From Longispora albida DSM 44784 (GTDB taxonomy: Bacteria > Actinomycetota > Actinomycetes > Mycobacteriales > Micromonosporaceae), in the NCBI RefSeq assembly GCF_000379825.1, contig NZ_KB903818.1:38247-102246 (forward strand): a stretch of DNA of 64,000 nucleotides, given 5' to 3'. The notes beneath the pieces are model-generated. The model had not been told where the DNA came from. It saw only the letters and a list, made by a program, of their open reading frames with translations, and did no database searches. Both the position numbers and the translations under genes were made by a program. This document shows, piece by piece, positions 8,723 to 16,967 of this stretch (positions are counted from its first letter, which is position 1; each line of letters starts with the position of its first letter).

Positions 8723-10987
8723 TCAGGAGGTACCGGGGCGCCAGCGGTGATGCCGCGTGCCCGAATCGTTACTCCGGAGCAGTTCCAGCCGGGGCTTCGG
8801 CCCGTCGGTCCGGCCGGTCTGCGGTTTCCGGCTGCCCGCCTTGTACTGGTCCGGCCACGTCAGCGGGTACCCCTGCTCGGCGGCGGCGTGCAGTGTCCAG
8901 TGTGGATCATAGAGGTGGACCCGGCCGAGGGCGCACAGGTCGGCCCGGCCGGCCAGCAGGATCGAGTTGACGTCGTCGTACGACGAGATGGCGCCGACCG
9001 CGATGACCGAAGGCAGCCCGTCGACCGAGTTACGGATCTTGTCCGCGTACGGCGTCTGGTACGAGCGGCCGTATGCCGGGCGCTCCGCGGCCAGCACCTG
9101 CCCCGTCGACACGTCGACAGCGTCGGCACCGTGCGCGGCGAAGGCCCGCGCGATCTCGACAGCGTCCTCGGCGTCGTTGCCGCCCGGGTACCAGTCGGTC
9201 GCCGAGATGCGGACCGACATCGGCTTACCGGCCGGCCACACCGCGCGGATCGCGTCGAACACCTCCAGCGGGAACTTGAGCCGGTCGGTCCCGTACTCGT
9301 CCGTCCGCCGGTTGCTGAGCGGCGACAGGAACGACGACAGCAGGTACCCGTGGGCGCAGTGCAGCTCCAGCAGGTCGAACCCGGCCTCGTCGGCCCGTAC
9401 CGCCGCCGCCGCGAACTCGTCCCGGATCTCCGCCAGCTGGGCGACCGACAGCTCCTCCGGTACCGGCGACCCCGGCCCGTACGGCAGTGCCGAAGGCCCG
9501 ACCACCGGCCAGCCGCCCTCGGGCAGCGGCTCGTCCATGCCCTCCCACATGAGCTTCGTCGAGCCCTTGCGCCCGGAGTGGCCCAGCTGCACGCCGGCCG
9601 CGGCACCCGACTCGTGGACGAAGGACACGATCCGCCGCCACGCTTCGCGCTGCTCGTCGGTGTAGAGCCCCGTGCAGCCCAGCGTGATCCGGCCGGTCTC
9701 CGAGACGCACACCATCTCGGTCATCACCAGCGCGGCCCCGCCCAGCGCCCGCGCGCCGAGGTGGACGAGGTGGAAGTCGGTGGGCATGCCGTCGACCGCC
9801 GAGTACATGTCCATCGGCGAGACGATGATCCGGTTCTTGAGTTCCAGGTCGCGCAGCTTGAACGGCCGGAACATCGGCGGCACGTCCGAGGCCTGGACTC
9901 TCGCCACGAACTCGGGGTCACGCAGTTTCAGGTTGTCGTACGTGATCCGCCGCGACCGGGTGAGCAGGTTGAACGCGAACTTCAGCGGCGGCTGGCCCAC
10001 GTAGTCGCCCAGCTCCTCGAACCACGCGAGGCTGGCCTTCGCCGCGCGCTGCGTGGAGATCACGACGGGCCGCCGCTCCGCCTCGTACGCCGGCAGCGCG
10101 CGTTCGAGACTGTCCTGCTCGGACAGGCACGCCGCGAGGGCCAGGGCGTCCTCCATCGCGAGCTTCGTACCGGAGCCGATCGAGAAGTGCGCGGTGTGCG
10201 CGGCGTCGCCGAGCAGGACGACGTTGCCGTGCCGCCAGGACGTGCACCGCACGGTCGTGAAGTCGATCCACTTCGAGTTGTTGCTGACCAGCTTGTGGCC
10301 GCCGATCAGGTCGCCGAAGATCTCGGTGATCCGGGCGATCGCGTTCTCGTCGGTCAGCCCGGCGGCCTCCCAGACGTCCGAGCGCATCTCGATGATGATC
10401 GTGGAGCCGGTGCGGTCGTAGGGGTAGGCGTGCGCCTGCATCACCCCGTACCGCGTCTCTTTGATGTCGAACGTGAACGCCTCGAAGACCTTGTCGGTCC
10501 CGAGCCAGATGTAGCGGCAGTCGCCCTTCTCGAACGTCGGCCCGAAGGTCTCCGCGTAGAGGCTCCGGGTCGCCGAGTGCACGCCGTCGGCCGCGACGAC
10601 CAGGTCGTAGTCCTCGTAGTTCCCAGGGAACTCCGTCCGGTGGTGCAGCGTGACGCCGAGTTCCCGGCACCGGTCGACGAGCAGCGCCAGCAGCTTCTTC
10701 CGGCTGACGGCGGCGAAACCGTGCCCGCCGGAGGTGACGATCTCGCCCCGGTAGTGCACGTCGATGTCGTCCCACCGGGCGAACTCGCTGGCCAGGGCCT
10801 CGTAGAACTGGGGGTCGGCCGTCTCGATCCCGCTCAGGGTCTCGTCGGAGAACACCACGCCGAAGCCGAAGGTGTCGTCGGGGGCGTTGCGCTCCCAGAC
10901 GGTGATCTCCCTGGACGGGTCGAGCTGCTTGGCGAGCGCGGCGAAGTAGAGCCCGCCGGGGCCGCCGCCGATGACCGCTATACGCAC
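8723..10987 (-). CDS. Bifunctional aromatic acyl-CoA 5-hydroxylase / OYE-type oxidoreductase
   Basis: A 754-residue fusion of two flavoenzymes. Residues 1-370 are a class A FAD monooxygenase: the FAD motif GGGPGGLYFA at the start, a DG motif in VVAADGVHSATR, and the second FAD motif GDAAHTAHFSIGSG. Residues 375-730 are an old yellow enzyme domain with LKNRIIVSPMDMYS, QLGHSGRK and ELHCAHGYLLSSFLSP. This layout is known in 2-aminobenzoyl-CoA monooxygenase/reductase and in proteins called salicylyl-CoA 5-hydroxylase, which hydroxylate, and may reduce, a CoA-activated aromatic ring. Which substrate is used cannot be decided. No CoA ligase adjoins it. The GTG start has TAGCCT 6 bases upstream and no ribosome site, so the message may be leaderless. 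Confidence 0.87.
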   Translation of the reverse strand: MRIAVIGGGPGGLYFAALAKQLDPSREITVWERNAPDDTFGFGVVFSDETLSGIETADPQFYEALASEFARWDDIDVHYRGEIVTSGGHGFAAVSRKKLLALLVDRCRELGVTLHHRTEFPGNYEDYDLVVAADGVHSATRSLYAETFGPTFEKGDCRYIWLGTDKVFEAFTFDIKETRYGVMQAHAYPYDRTGSTIIIEMRSDVWEAAGLTDENAIARITEIFGDLIGGHKLVSNNSKWIDFTTVRCTSWRHGNVVLLGDAAHTAHFSIGSGTKLAMEDALALAACLSEQDSLERALPAYEAERRPVVISTQRAAKASLAWFEELGDYVGQPPLKFAFNLLTRSRRITYDNLKLRDPEFVARVQASDVPPMFRPFKLRDLELKNRIIVSPMDMYSAVDGMPTDFHLVHLGARALGGAALVMTEMVCVSETGRITLGCTGLYTDEQREAWRRIVSFVHESGAAAGVQLGHSGRKGSTKLMWEGMDEPLPEGGWPVVGPSALPYGPGSPVPEELSVAQLAEIRDEFAAAAVRADEAGFDLLELHCAHGYLLSSFLSPLSNRRTDEYGTDRLKFPLEVFDAIRAVWPAGKPMSVRISATDWYPGGNDAEDAVEIARAFAAHGADAVDVSTGQVLAAERPAYGRSYQTPYADKIRNSVDGLPSVIAVGAISSYDDVNSILLAGRADLCALGRVHLYDPHWTLHAAAEQGYPLTWPDQYKAGSRKPQTGRTDGPKPRLELLRSNDSGTRHHRWRPGTS

Positions 10988-11041
10988 CGGCCCAGGCTAT
11001 GCTGCCTCTGCGACGGTCGTCAACAGAGCGCAATGCTAAGA

Positions 11042-11091
11042 GCACGTGGGACCCCTCATGCTGCTATGGCGACATGAGGGGTCCCACGTGC
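11042..11091. repeat. Perfect 19-bp inverted repeat in a divergent promoter region
   Basis: The arms at 11042-11060 and 11073-11091 are exact reverse complements (GCACGTGGGACCCCTCATG on the left), with a 12-base loop. It lies between two divergent genes, 19 bases upstream of the SDR start codon, so it is not a conventional terminator of a finished gene. Operator, mRNA leader hairpin or a mobile palindrome are possible. Confidence 0.9.
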
Positions 11092-11109
11092 CCGGAGAGA
11101 GGAGCCGGA

Positions 11110-11775
11110 ATGCGCAGAGTGCTGGTCACGGGTGGCAACGGCGGCATCGGGCGGGCAGTGTGCCAGGGTTTCCAGGACCAGGGCGACACGGTACTGGCGG
11201 CGGACCTCCCCGAGCACGACGTCCGCGACGCCGGGGCCCTGGCGGCGCTCATGGCGGACTTCCGGCCGAACGTGCTCGTGGCCCTGGCCGGCGGTTCGCT
11301 GGGCACGCCGCGCGACGAGTACACCCAGGAAGATCTTGATCTTGTACTGGACGTGAACGTCAAGGGCACCCTCAACGCCGTGCGGGAGGCGGCCCGGCAC
11401 ATGACGGCCGGGGACGCGATCGTCACCTGCACCTCGATCGGCGCCCGGCAGCCCTCGCCCGTCACCGGAGCGCCCTATGCCGCGGCCAAGGCGGCGATCG
11501 GCGGCCTGACCAGGAAGTTCGCCAGGGATCTCGGCGCGCGGGGCATCCGGGTCAACGCCGTGGCCCCCGGTCTCTTCCTCACCGGGCGGCTCCAGGGCAT
11601 GTTCGACGACCTGGCCGAGGCCGAGCGCCGTGAGGTCCTCGACGCGATCCCGCTCGGCCGGATGCCGGAGCTGCGCGAGATCGTCGATCCGATTCTTTTC
11701 CTCGCCAGTGACGCGGCGTCATACATCACCGGCATCACGCTCGATGTCAACGGGGGCCGCTACCTGCCGTTGTAA
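11110..11775 (+). CDS. Short-chain dehydrogenase/reductase
   Basis: A 221-residue classical SDR. The Rossmann motif TGGNGGIG is at the N-terminus, the catalytic Ser lies in TSIGAR, and the YxxxK pair is in YAAAK; the C-terminus ends in the usual GITLDVNGG. The protein is somewhat short for the family because the segment between strands 2 and 3 is reduced. The substrate is unknown. The ATG at 11110 has AGAGGAG upstream. It diverges from the aromatic acyl-CoA hydroxylase, so a role in the same pathway is possible but unproven. A strong hairpin lies in its leader. Confidence 0.88.
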   Translation: MRRVLVTGGNGGIGRAVCQGFQDQGDTVLAADLPEHDVRDAGALAALMADFRPNVLVALAGGSLGTPRDEYTQEDLDLVLDVNVKGTLNAVREAARHMTAGDAIVTCTSIGARQPSPVTGAPYAAAKAAIGGLTRKFARDLGARGIRVNAVAPGLFLTGRLQGMFDDLAEAERREVLDAIPLGRMPELREIVDPILFLASDAASYITGITLDVNGGRYLPL

Positions 11776-11793
11776 CGGGTAGGCTGGCCCGCC

Positions 11794-12453
11794 ATGACCA
11801 ACCGCTTCGACGAGCTGTTCACGCTGGGTAGTGAGGCCATCCTGGCCGGTACACACGAGACGGAGGCCCCGCCGCCCGGCGGTGGCCGCTGGGGCCCCTC
11901 GGTGTGCCTGCGCCCCGACCCCGGACTCGCCGCGAGCCTGGCCGCCGCCACGGACGAGGCCCTCCAGTACGCCGGCCCCGGTCACTGGCCGACCGGCAAC
12001 GAGCTCGCCGCGCACTTCACCCTCCGCGTGATCCACGGACCAGAGCCGATCGACCCGGCCCGCACTGAGCGGATTGGCATCGCCATGCGCAAGGCTGCCG
12101 CCGAGCCCATCCGCCTCGCGGTCACCGGCCTGACCCTGACCCCGATCAGCATCATGGCCGCTGCGGAGCCGGTCGGCGACACGGCTGCGCTGTTCAAGGA
12201 GGCGCTGGTCGAGGCGCTGGGTTCAGACGGCGAGTTCGAGGCCGGGTTCAACCGCTCGATCTGGTACGCGAACCTCGTGCACTTCGCGGGGCCCATCGCT
12301 GACCCGGCCGGCCTGGTGGACTGGGTCGCCGCGCGCCGCGAGTACCCGCTCGGCGTCCTCAACCCGGCCACTGTGGACTACCTGGGCTGGGACTACACCG
12401 GTACGCAGTGCGTACCGGTGGTCCTGGCGTCGGCGCCGTTCACTGCTTCCTGA
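11794..12453 (+). CDS. Hypothetical protein, possibly 2H phosphoesterase-like
   Basis: A 219-residue protein without signal peptide or membrane segments. HFTLRV in the N-terminal half and VHFAG in the C-terminal half resemble the two HxT/S motifs of 2H phosphoesterases (LigT-like), but the second lacks the hydroxyl residue, so activity is doubtful. It starts 18 bases after the SDR stop; TAGGCT lies 8 bases before the ATG with no ribosome site. Its end overlaps the convergent serine hydrolase by 14 bases. Confidence 0.7.
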   Translation: MTNRFDELFTLGSEAILAGTHETEAPPPGGGRWGPSVCLRPDPGLAASLAAATDEALQYAGPGHWPTGNELAAHFTLRVIHGPEPIDPARTERIGIAMRKAAAEPIRLAVTGLTLTPISIMAAAEPVGDTAALFKEALVEALGSDGEFEAGFNRSIWYANLVHFAGPIADPAGLVDWVAARREYPLGVLNPATVDYLGWDYTGTQCVPVVLASAPFTAS

Positions 12454-13561
12454 GCGTCGCCTGGACGATCCGGTCGGCCAGAGCCGGCCGGTCCGTCCCC
12501 ATCTTCGCGGTGTTCACCGAGTAGACGAGCGTCGCGCCCTCCGGGGTCATCGCCACCCCGTTGTTGTACCCGGGCCGGTCACCGCTCTTCCCCCACAGCA
12601 CGTAGCCGGGTGCCAGTTCGATCCGCGTGATCCCGGCCGCGTGGGTCGCCTTCTGCTGCGACCCGTACACCGGCACGTCCGGCACCCGGGTCAGCTCGGC
12701 CTGCTGGGCCGGCTGAAGCAGCTTGCCGCCGAGCAGCGCCCGGATGAACGTCTCCAGGTCCGGCGCCGACGTGATCAGGCTGGCCGCCGACCACTGGAGG
12801 CTCGGGTTGGCCGTCGTGACCTCCCGGTACCCGTCAGCAGTCAGCTCGTACCCCGTCGCGTGCCGGCCACGGATGTGCGTCTGCTCGCCCGGCGCGTACG
12901 TGTCGCGCAGCTTGAGCGGCTTGATGATCCCGTGCTCGATCGCGTGCGCCCACGGCCTGCCGGTCACCTTCTCGATCACGAGCCCGAGGACGATGTAGTC
13001 GGCGTTGCCGTACTTCTGCTGCGTACCCGGCGTGAACAGCTGCGGCTTGGTCAGGTCGAGCTGCGACCCGGCCTCCCAGTGGTCGTACCGGTGCTCGAAG
13101 AACCATTCCGGCGTCTTGTGCGGCGTGTCGGCCCCGCTGATCCCGCCCGTGTAGGTGAGCAGGTGCCGGATCGTGACCGGCTCGTAGGAGTCCGGCAGCA
13201 GGCCCGGCAGGTAGTGCTGCACCGTCTGCCCCAGATCGATCTTCCCCTGCCCGGCCAGCTGCAACGTGGCCGTGGCGGTGAACAGCTTCGTCATGCTCCC
13301 GGCCCGGAACCGGGAGTCCTCCGCGATCCCCCGGCCGGACTCCAGAGACGACACCCCGCCATAGCCCCGGAAGCACCCGTCGCTGCCGGTGTACCGGGCA
13401 AGAGCGCCGGTCGCCTCACCGCGCAGATCACTGAGGACGGCGGTCAGCGCGGCGCTGTTCGGGGACGGCGCGCAGCCGGGGCGCGCGGCCGAGGCGGTGG
13501 CGGGAAGGGCGAAGGATCCGGCGAGAGTGACGCCGGCGGCGAGTACGGCAATCGTTTTCAT
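12440..13561 (-). CDS. Secreted serine hydrolase, beta-lactamase class C / D-Ala-D-Ala carboxypeptidase type
   Basis: A 373-residue exported enzyme. A typical signal peptide ends near ATASA (residues 21-25). The SxxK catalytic motif is SMTK at residues 89-92, the YxN motif is YGN at 184-186, and the third motif region reads WGKSGD near residue 330. Family members of S12 act on D-alanyl peptides, esters or occasionally beta-lactams outside the membrane. The inner ATG at 13561 gives the signal peptide; the upstream extension would bury it. No ribosome site is visible before it, only AACGAT 7 bases upstream. Confidence 0.88.
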   Translation of the reverse strand: MKTIAVLAAGVTLAGSFALPATASAARPGCAPSPNSAALTAVLSDLRGEATGALARYTGSDGCFRGYGGVSSLESGRGIAEDSRFRAGSMTKLFTATATLQLAGQGKIDLGQTVQHYLPGLLPDSYEPVTIRHLLTYTGGISGADTPHKTPEWFFEHRYDHWEAGSQLDLTKPQLFTPGTQQKYGNADYIVLGLVIEKVTGRPWAHAIEHGIIKPLKLRDTYAPGEQTHIRGRHATGYELTADGYREVTTANPSLQWSAASLITSAPDLETFIRALLGGKLLQPAQQAELTRVPDVPVYGSQQKATHAAGITRIELAPGYVLWGKSGDRPGYNNGVAMTPEGATLVYSVNTAKMGTDRPALADRIVQATLRKQ

Positions 13562-13643
13562 GTGTTTGATCGTTGTTCGGAAGCGTCCGCCGCGACATCC
13601 GGAAGGCCCCGGAAACTCCCCTCGGGGGTCTCCCTGGGCCACA

Positions 13644-14561
13644 ATGGCCGATGTGGACCTGGAGTACCTACGGGCGAACCCGCATCTGCTGCTGACCTTC
13701 CTGGCTCACCAGCGGCTTCGCACCACCCCGGTATCAGGGGGATCGATCTGTACCGCCGAGCGGATCACCCTGGACGACGGGTCCGACCTGCTGCTCAAGA
13801 CCTGGCCGGGCGGAGTGTCCGCGGCACCGACCCAGGACACGATCCCGCCGCCACCCGGCTTCTTCGCCGCGGAGGCGCGCGGGCTGCGCTGGCTGCGTGA
13901 GGCAGCCGGGCACACCCGCCAGCACGGCGCGCGCATCCCCGAGCTGATCGCCGCCACCGACGACCTGCTGCTCATGGAGTGGATCGAGCACGGCCAGCCG
14001 ACCCTGGCCGCCGCCGAGCGCCTCGGCCACGAGCTGGCCACCACCCACCGGGCAGGCGCCAGCCACTTCGGAGCCGCCGAGGACGGATACCTCGGCTTCC
14101 TGCCGCTCGACAACACCCCGGGCGACTCGTGGGCCGACTGGTACCGGGCCCACCGGCTCGCCCCGCTCGTCAGGCTCTCCGTCGACAACGGCGGCCTGAC
14201 GGCGGAGGAGGGCACGCAGATCGAGCGGATCCGCATCGAGGTACCCGACGAGCCGCCGGCCCGCCTGCACGGCGACCTGTGGCCCGGCAACGTGGTCTGG
14301 GGGCTGCGCGACCGGGCCTGGCTGATCGACCCGGCGGCGCACGGCGGGCACCGCGAGACCGACCTGGCCACGCTGCACCTGTTCGGCGGCGCGCCGTACC
14401 TGCCACGGATCCTGGAGGCCTACGACGAGACCTGGCCGCTGGAGCCGGGCTGGAAGGAACGCGTGCCCCTCCACCAGCTGTACCTGCTGCTCGCCCACAC
14501 CGCGCTGTTCGGCTCCCGGTACCGCAGCGCTGTGCTGCGCGCCGCCGGCCACTACCTGTAG
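13644..14561 (+). CDS. Fructosamine kinase / aminoglycoside phosphotransferase-like protein
   Basis: A 305-residue protein-kinase-like phosphotransferase. The catalytic loop HGDLWPGN lies near residue 208 and the metal-binding D in LIDPAAHGG follows, with the FN3K-type ending. An N-terminal lysine in LLLKTW probably binds ATP. Fructosamine kinase family members phosphorylate sugar adducts on amines; a resistance role is less likely since the motifs fit the FN3K branch. The start may instead be the GTG at 13653, which lies 7 bases after CACAAT. It diverges from the serine hydrolase. Confidence 0.82.
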   Translation: MADVDLEYLRANPHLLLTFLAHQRLRTTPVSGGSICTAERITLDDGSDLLLKTWPGGVSAAPTQDTIPPPPGFFAAEARGLRWLREAAGHTRQHGARIPELIAATDDLLLMEWIEHGQPTLAAAERLGHELATTHRAGASHFGAAEDGYLGFLPLDNTPGDSWADWYRAHRLAPLVRLSVDNGGLTAEEGTQIERIRIEVPDEPPARLHGDLWPGNVVWGLRDRAWLIDPAAHGGHRETDLATLHLFGGAPYLPRILEAYDETWPLEPGWKERVPLHQLYLLLAHTALFGSRYRSAVLRAAGHYL

Positions 14562-14572
14562 CCTCAGCCGCC

Positions 14573-15802
14573 ATGAGGCAGCTACGAGACCTGGCGCTGG
14601 GCGTGACCGTGCTCGGCACGGTGGTGATGGGCGTGTATATGCTCGCCGCCGCCGTGACGGCCGACTGGCGCTCGGGCCTGACCTGGCCGCTGGCGACCGC
14701 CCTGCTCGGCCCGCTGCTCGGCGCCTGGCTGGCCCGCCGTGGCCTCGGCCGCTGGACGCTGACCGCCTCCCTCGGCCTGACCACGGCCCTCTTCGCCGGC
14801 ATGAACTACTCCGGTGCCTCGTGGCTGGTCAACCTCAAGGATCTCGGCGTCCCGCACGGGCTGGCCGCCGTCGGCCTGGGCGCGGTGCTGCCCTACGCCG
14901 TCGCTCCGCTCGCCAAGACCCGCAGGCCGGCCGCACTCCTGCTGTCGGGCGTGTGGGGTGCCGCGCTGCTGTTCGCGCCGATCGGGATGGCCTACCTCCA
15001 GCGGTACACCGGCATCGAGATCTACATCTGGATCGGCCTGGCCGGCTTCCTGGCCAGCCTCGTGCCCGTGCCGTTCAGCTCGCTCGGCAGGCGGCCACGT
15101 GACCCCGGCTCCGGCAGCCTCTTCCAGTGGCTCGGCGGGCTGGCCATCCTCGCCATCGTGAGCCCGATCATCCAGCCCCAGTACCCGGTGAAGGCCGCCG
15201 AGCTCACCGCCCTCTACGCCGTCCTCGCCGCCCTGGTCGCCTACACCGTCTACGCGTCGCTCCGCGTGGCCGGCCCGGCCCTCGCCGGGGTGCTCGTCAC
15301 CGGCTTCGTCCTCGTGGGTACCGGCTACGTCCTCACCCGGATCCTGGCGGTCACCGAGTACACGAAGGAGATCAGCCTCCCGTTCGCGGTGGCCGGCCTG
15401 GCCGGGGCGCTCGCGGTCGCCGCAGCCCTCCGGCTCTCCGTGCCCGCCCGCCGCTGGGCAGCCATGATCGGCCCGGGGCTGGCCCTGCTCGGCCTGCTCG
15501 GCATCCTCGACGTCGGCGGCAAGCCCCGGTTCGCGATGTGGCTGCTCATCGCCGTCGCCATCGGGGCAGGCCTGTCCCTCGGCGCAGGCCTGGCCAGCGT
15601 GAACCGCAGCACCGCACTCCTCACCGGCGGCCTGCTCGCCGTCGCCGTCCTCGCCGGCAGCAAGCTCAGCCAGGGCCTCCACGTCCTGGCGGCCCTGACC
15701 GAGGGCACGGCCAGCGGCATGGCGAGGCACTGGGTGATCCTCTGCCTGCTCCCGCTGGCAGCGGCGGCCTTCATCGCCTACCGTCAGCCCCGCAGGGCCT
15801 GA
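14573..15802 (+). CDS. Polytopic membrane protein of unknown function
   Basis: A 409-residue, very hydrophobic protein with about 12 predicted membrane helices rich in Ala, Leu and Gly, and short loops. I recognise no transporter signature. It begins 11 bases after the upstream kinase-like gene; a TAGCCT hexamer that includes the upstream stop lies 8 bases before the ATG and no ribosome site is visible, so it may have its own leaderless transcript. ridA follows 17 bases later in the same direction. Confidence 0.78.
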   Translation: MRQLRDLALGVTVLGTVVMGVYMLAAAVTADWRSGLTWPLATALLGPLLGAWLARRGLGRWTLTASLGLTTALFAGMNYSGASWLVNLKDLGVPHGLAAVGLGAVLPYAVAPLAKTRRPAALLLSGVWGAALLFAPIGMAYLQRYTGIEIYIWIGLAGFLASLVPVPFSSLGRRPRDPGSGSLFQWLGGLAILAIVSPIIQPQYPVKAAELTALYAVLAALVAYTVYASLRVAGPALAGVLVTGFVLVGTGYVLTRILAVTEYTKEISLPFAVAGLAGALAVAAALRLSVPARRWAAMIGPGLALLGLLGILDVGGKPRFAMWLLIAVAIGAGLSLGAGLASVNRSTALLTGGLLAVAVLAGSKLSQGLHVLAALTEGTASGMARHWVILCLLPLAAAAFIAYRQPRRA

Positions 15803-15819
15803 CCGACCAAGGAGACGTG

Positions 15820-16215
15820 ATGGAGCGCATCAACCCCGCAGAGCTGGCCAAGCCGAGCGGCTTCTCGCACGCGGTGGCCGCCGAGGGCCGGTACGTCTTC
15901 CTCGCGGGCCAGACCGCCCTCGACGCCGAAGGCAAGATCATTTCTGGCGGGGTGGTCGAGCAGTTCGAGCAGGCCCTCGGCAACCTGCTCACCGCGCTCC
16001 GCGCCGCCGGCGGCACCCCGGACCAGCTCGCCAAGGTCACGATCTACATCGTCGACATGGAGGACTACAAGGCCAACGCCGCAGCCATCGGCCAGGTCTG
16101 GAAGCGCCTCGCGGGCCGCGACTACCCGGCGGCGGCAGGCATCGGCATCTCCCGCCTCTGGGACATCGAGGCTCTCGTCGAAATCGAAGCCATCGCTGTG
16201 GTGCCGACCCGCTGA
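15820..16215 (+). CDS. RidA family protein (YjgF/YER057c/UK114)
   Basis: A 131-residue RidA-like protein: VAAEGRYVFLAGQTALDAEG at the front, a helix with NLLTALRAAGG, and the C-terminal VEIEAIAVV. RidA proteins hydrolyse reactive enamine/imine intermediates from PLP enzymes; some subgroups have other roles. AAGGAG precedes the ATG. The last codons and the stop lie inside a repeated DNA element (from 16201), so the native C-terminus probably ended near VV and the element supplied the final residues PTR and the stop. Confidence 0.92.
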   Translation: MERINPAELAKPSGFSHAVAAEGRYVFLAGQTALDAEGKIISGGVVEQFEQALGNLLTALRAAGGTPDQLAKVTIYIVDMEDYKANAAAIGQVWKRLAGRDYPAAAGIGISRLWDIEALVEIEAIAVVPTR

Positions 16216-16275
16216 GAACGAATCTGGACGCTTGCCAGATCCGCCCTCAGCGAGCCACCTCGCCCTAGATCAAGA
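16201..16275 (+). repeat. Intergenic palindromic element, copy A
   Basis: Begins GTGCCGACCCGCTGAG, then an imperfect palindrome with arms at 16208-16227 and 16235-16254 and a 7-base loop, then the tail CTAGATCAAGATC. The same start, arms and tail occur in copy B at 33879-34013, and the tail again in copy C near 51800. The first bases encode the end of ridA. Confidence 0.75.
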
Positions 16276-16382
16276 TCAATAGCCAACCCCCACAACCAGA
16301 GATCCATCTTGTACTCTGTGGGGCATCCCCGTGATCACGACGGCCGCGAGTCGTTGTCGTGTATCTCGAACGGGGGTTCTCC

Positions 16383-16895
16383 TTGTCCCGCATGCGGAAT
16401 GTCTGGCGGATCGGCCTGCCAGCCGCCGTGCTCTGTGGTGCTCTGACCGTCGCGTTCTATTCGCTGCAACGGGCTTTCCCCGACAAGCGCACGAAGGCCA
16501 GGAACGCCCACGCCAACAGCAGGCAGGTCTTCGAGCACACAGCCGGAAGTCCACAATGGGCGAAGGCAGAATCCTGGTTCCGGGACAAGTCCGGGCGCAC
16601 CCTGACCGTCAGCGAAGGCGACCGCATCGCGTTCCTCCACGTCAGCTGGCGATCCCGCGAGGACAAGCCGGCGTGCACCCCCACGATGACCTGGCGGAAC
16701 CCGCCCGGCTGGCATCTGCTCGCCTGGGGCGGCGGCCCGAGCCTGACGGCCACCACGGAAAGCCAGCTCCCTGACGGCCAAGTCACGCTGGCCCTGCCCC
16801 GGACGTCCGGCGTGGACATGGTCGCGGCCTGGCGGCTTTCCCCAGGCGCGGCGAAAGCCCCGTCCAGCCTCGGCACGATCGACCCCGGCTGCTGA
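16383..16895 (+). CDS. Hypothetical membrane-anchored extracellular protein
   Basis: About 170 residues. A basic N-terminus and one hydrophobic segment (GLPAAVLCGALTVAFYSL) form a signal anchor, followed by an extracytoplasmic domain rich in Trp and Pro with CTPTMTWRNPPGW in the middle and a final Cys. I do not recognise the family. The TTG at 16383 has GGGGG 6 bases upstream; the ATG at 16392 and the GTG at 16359 are alternatives. It converges with the large FG-GAP gene. Confidence 0.6.
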   Translation: MSRMRNVWRIGLPAAVLCGALTVAFYSLQRAFPDKRTKARNAHANSRQVFEHTAGSPQWAKAESWFRDKSGRTLTVSEGDRIAFLHVSWRSREDKPACTPTMTWRNPPGWHLLAWGGGPSLTATTESQLPDGQVTLALPRTSGVDMVAAWRLSPGAAKAPSSLGTIDPGC

Positions 16896-16909
16896 CCGGC
16901 CCCCCGACA

Positions 16910-16956
16910 CCACACCGGCCGCCGTGCCCAACGGGGGGACACAGCGGCCGGTGTGG
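16910..16956. terminator. Bidirectional terminator between convergent genes
   Basis: A 13-bp perfect stem, CCACACCGGCCGC and GCGGCCGGTGTGG, with a 21-base loop, between two converging genes. Confidence 0.75.
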
Positions 16957-16967
16957 CTAGTTCCTGC

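Noticed and set aside
11042-11091. The perfect inverted repeat as an ordinary terminator
   Set aside because: Both adjacent genes start here and none ends, and no T-tract follows.
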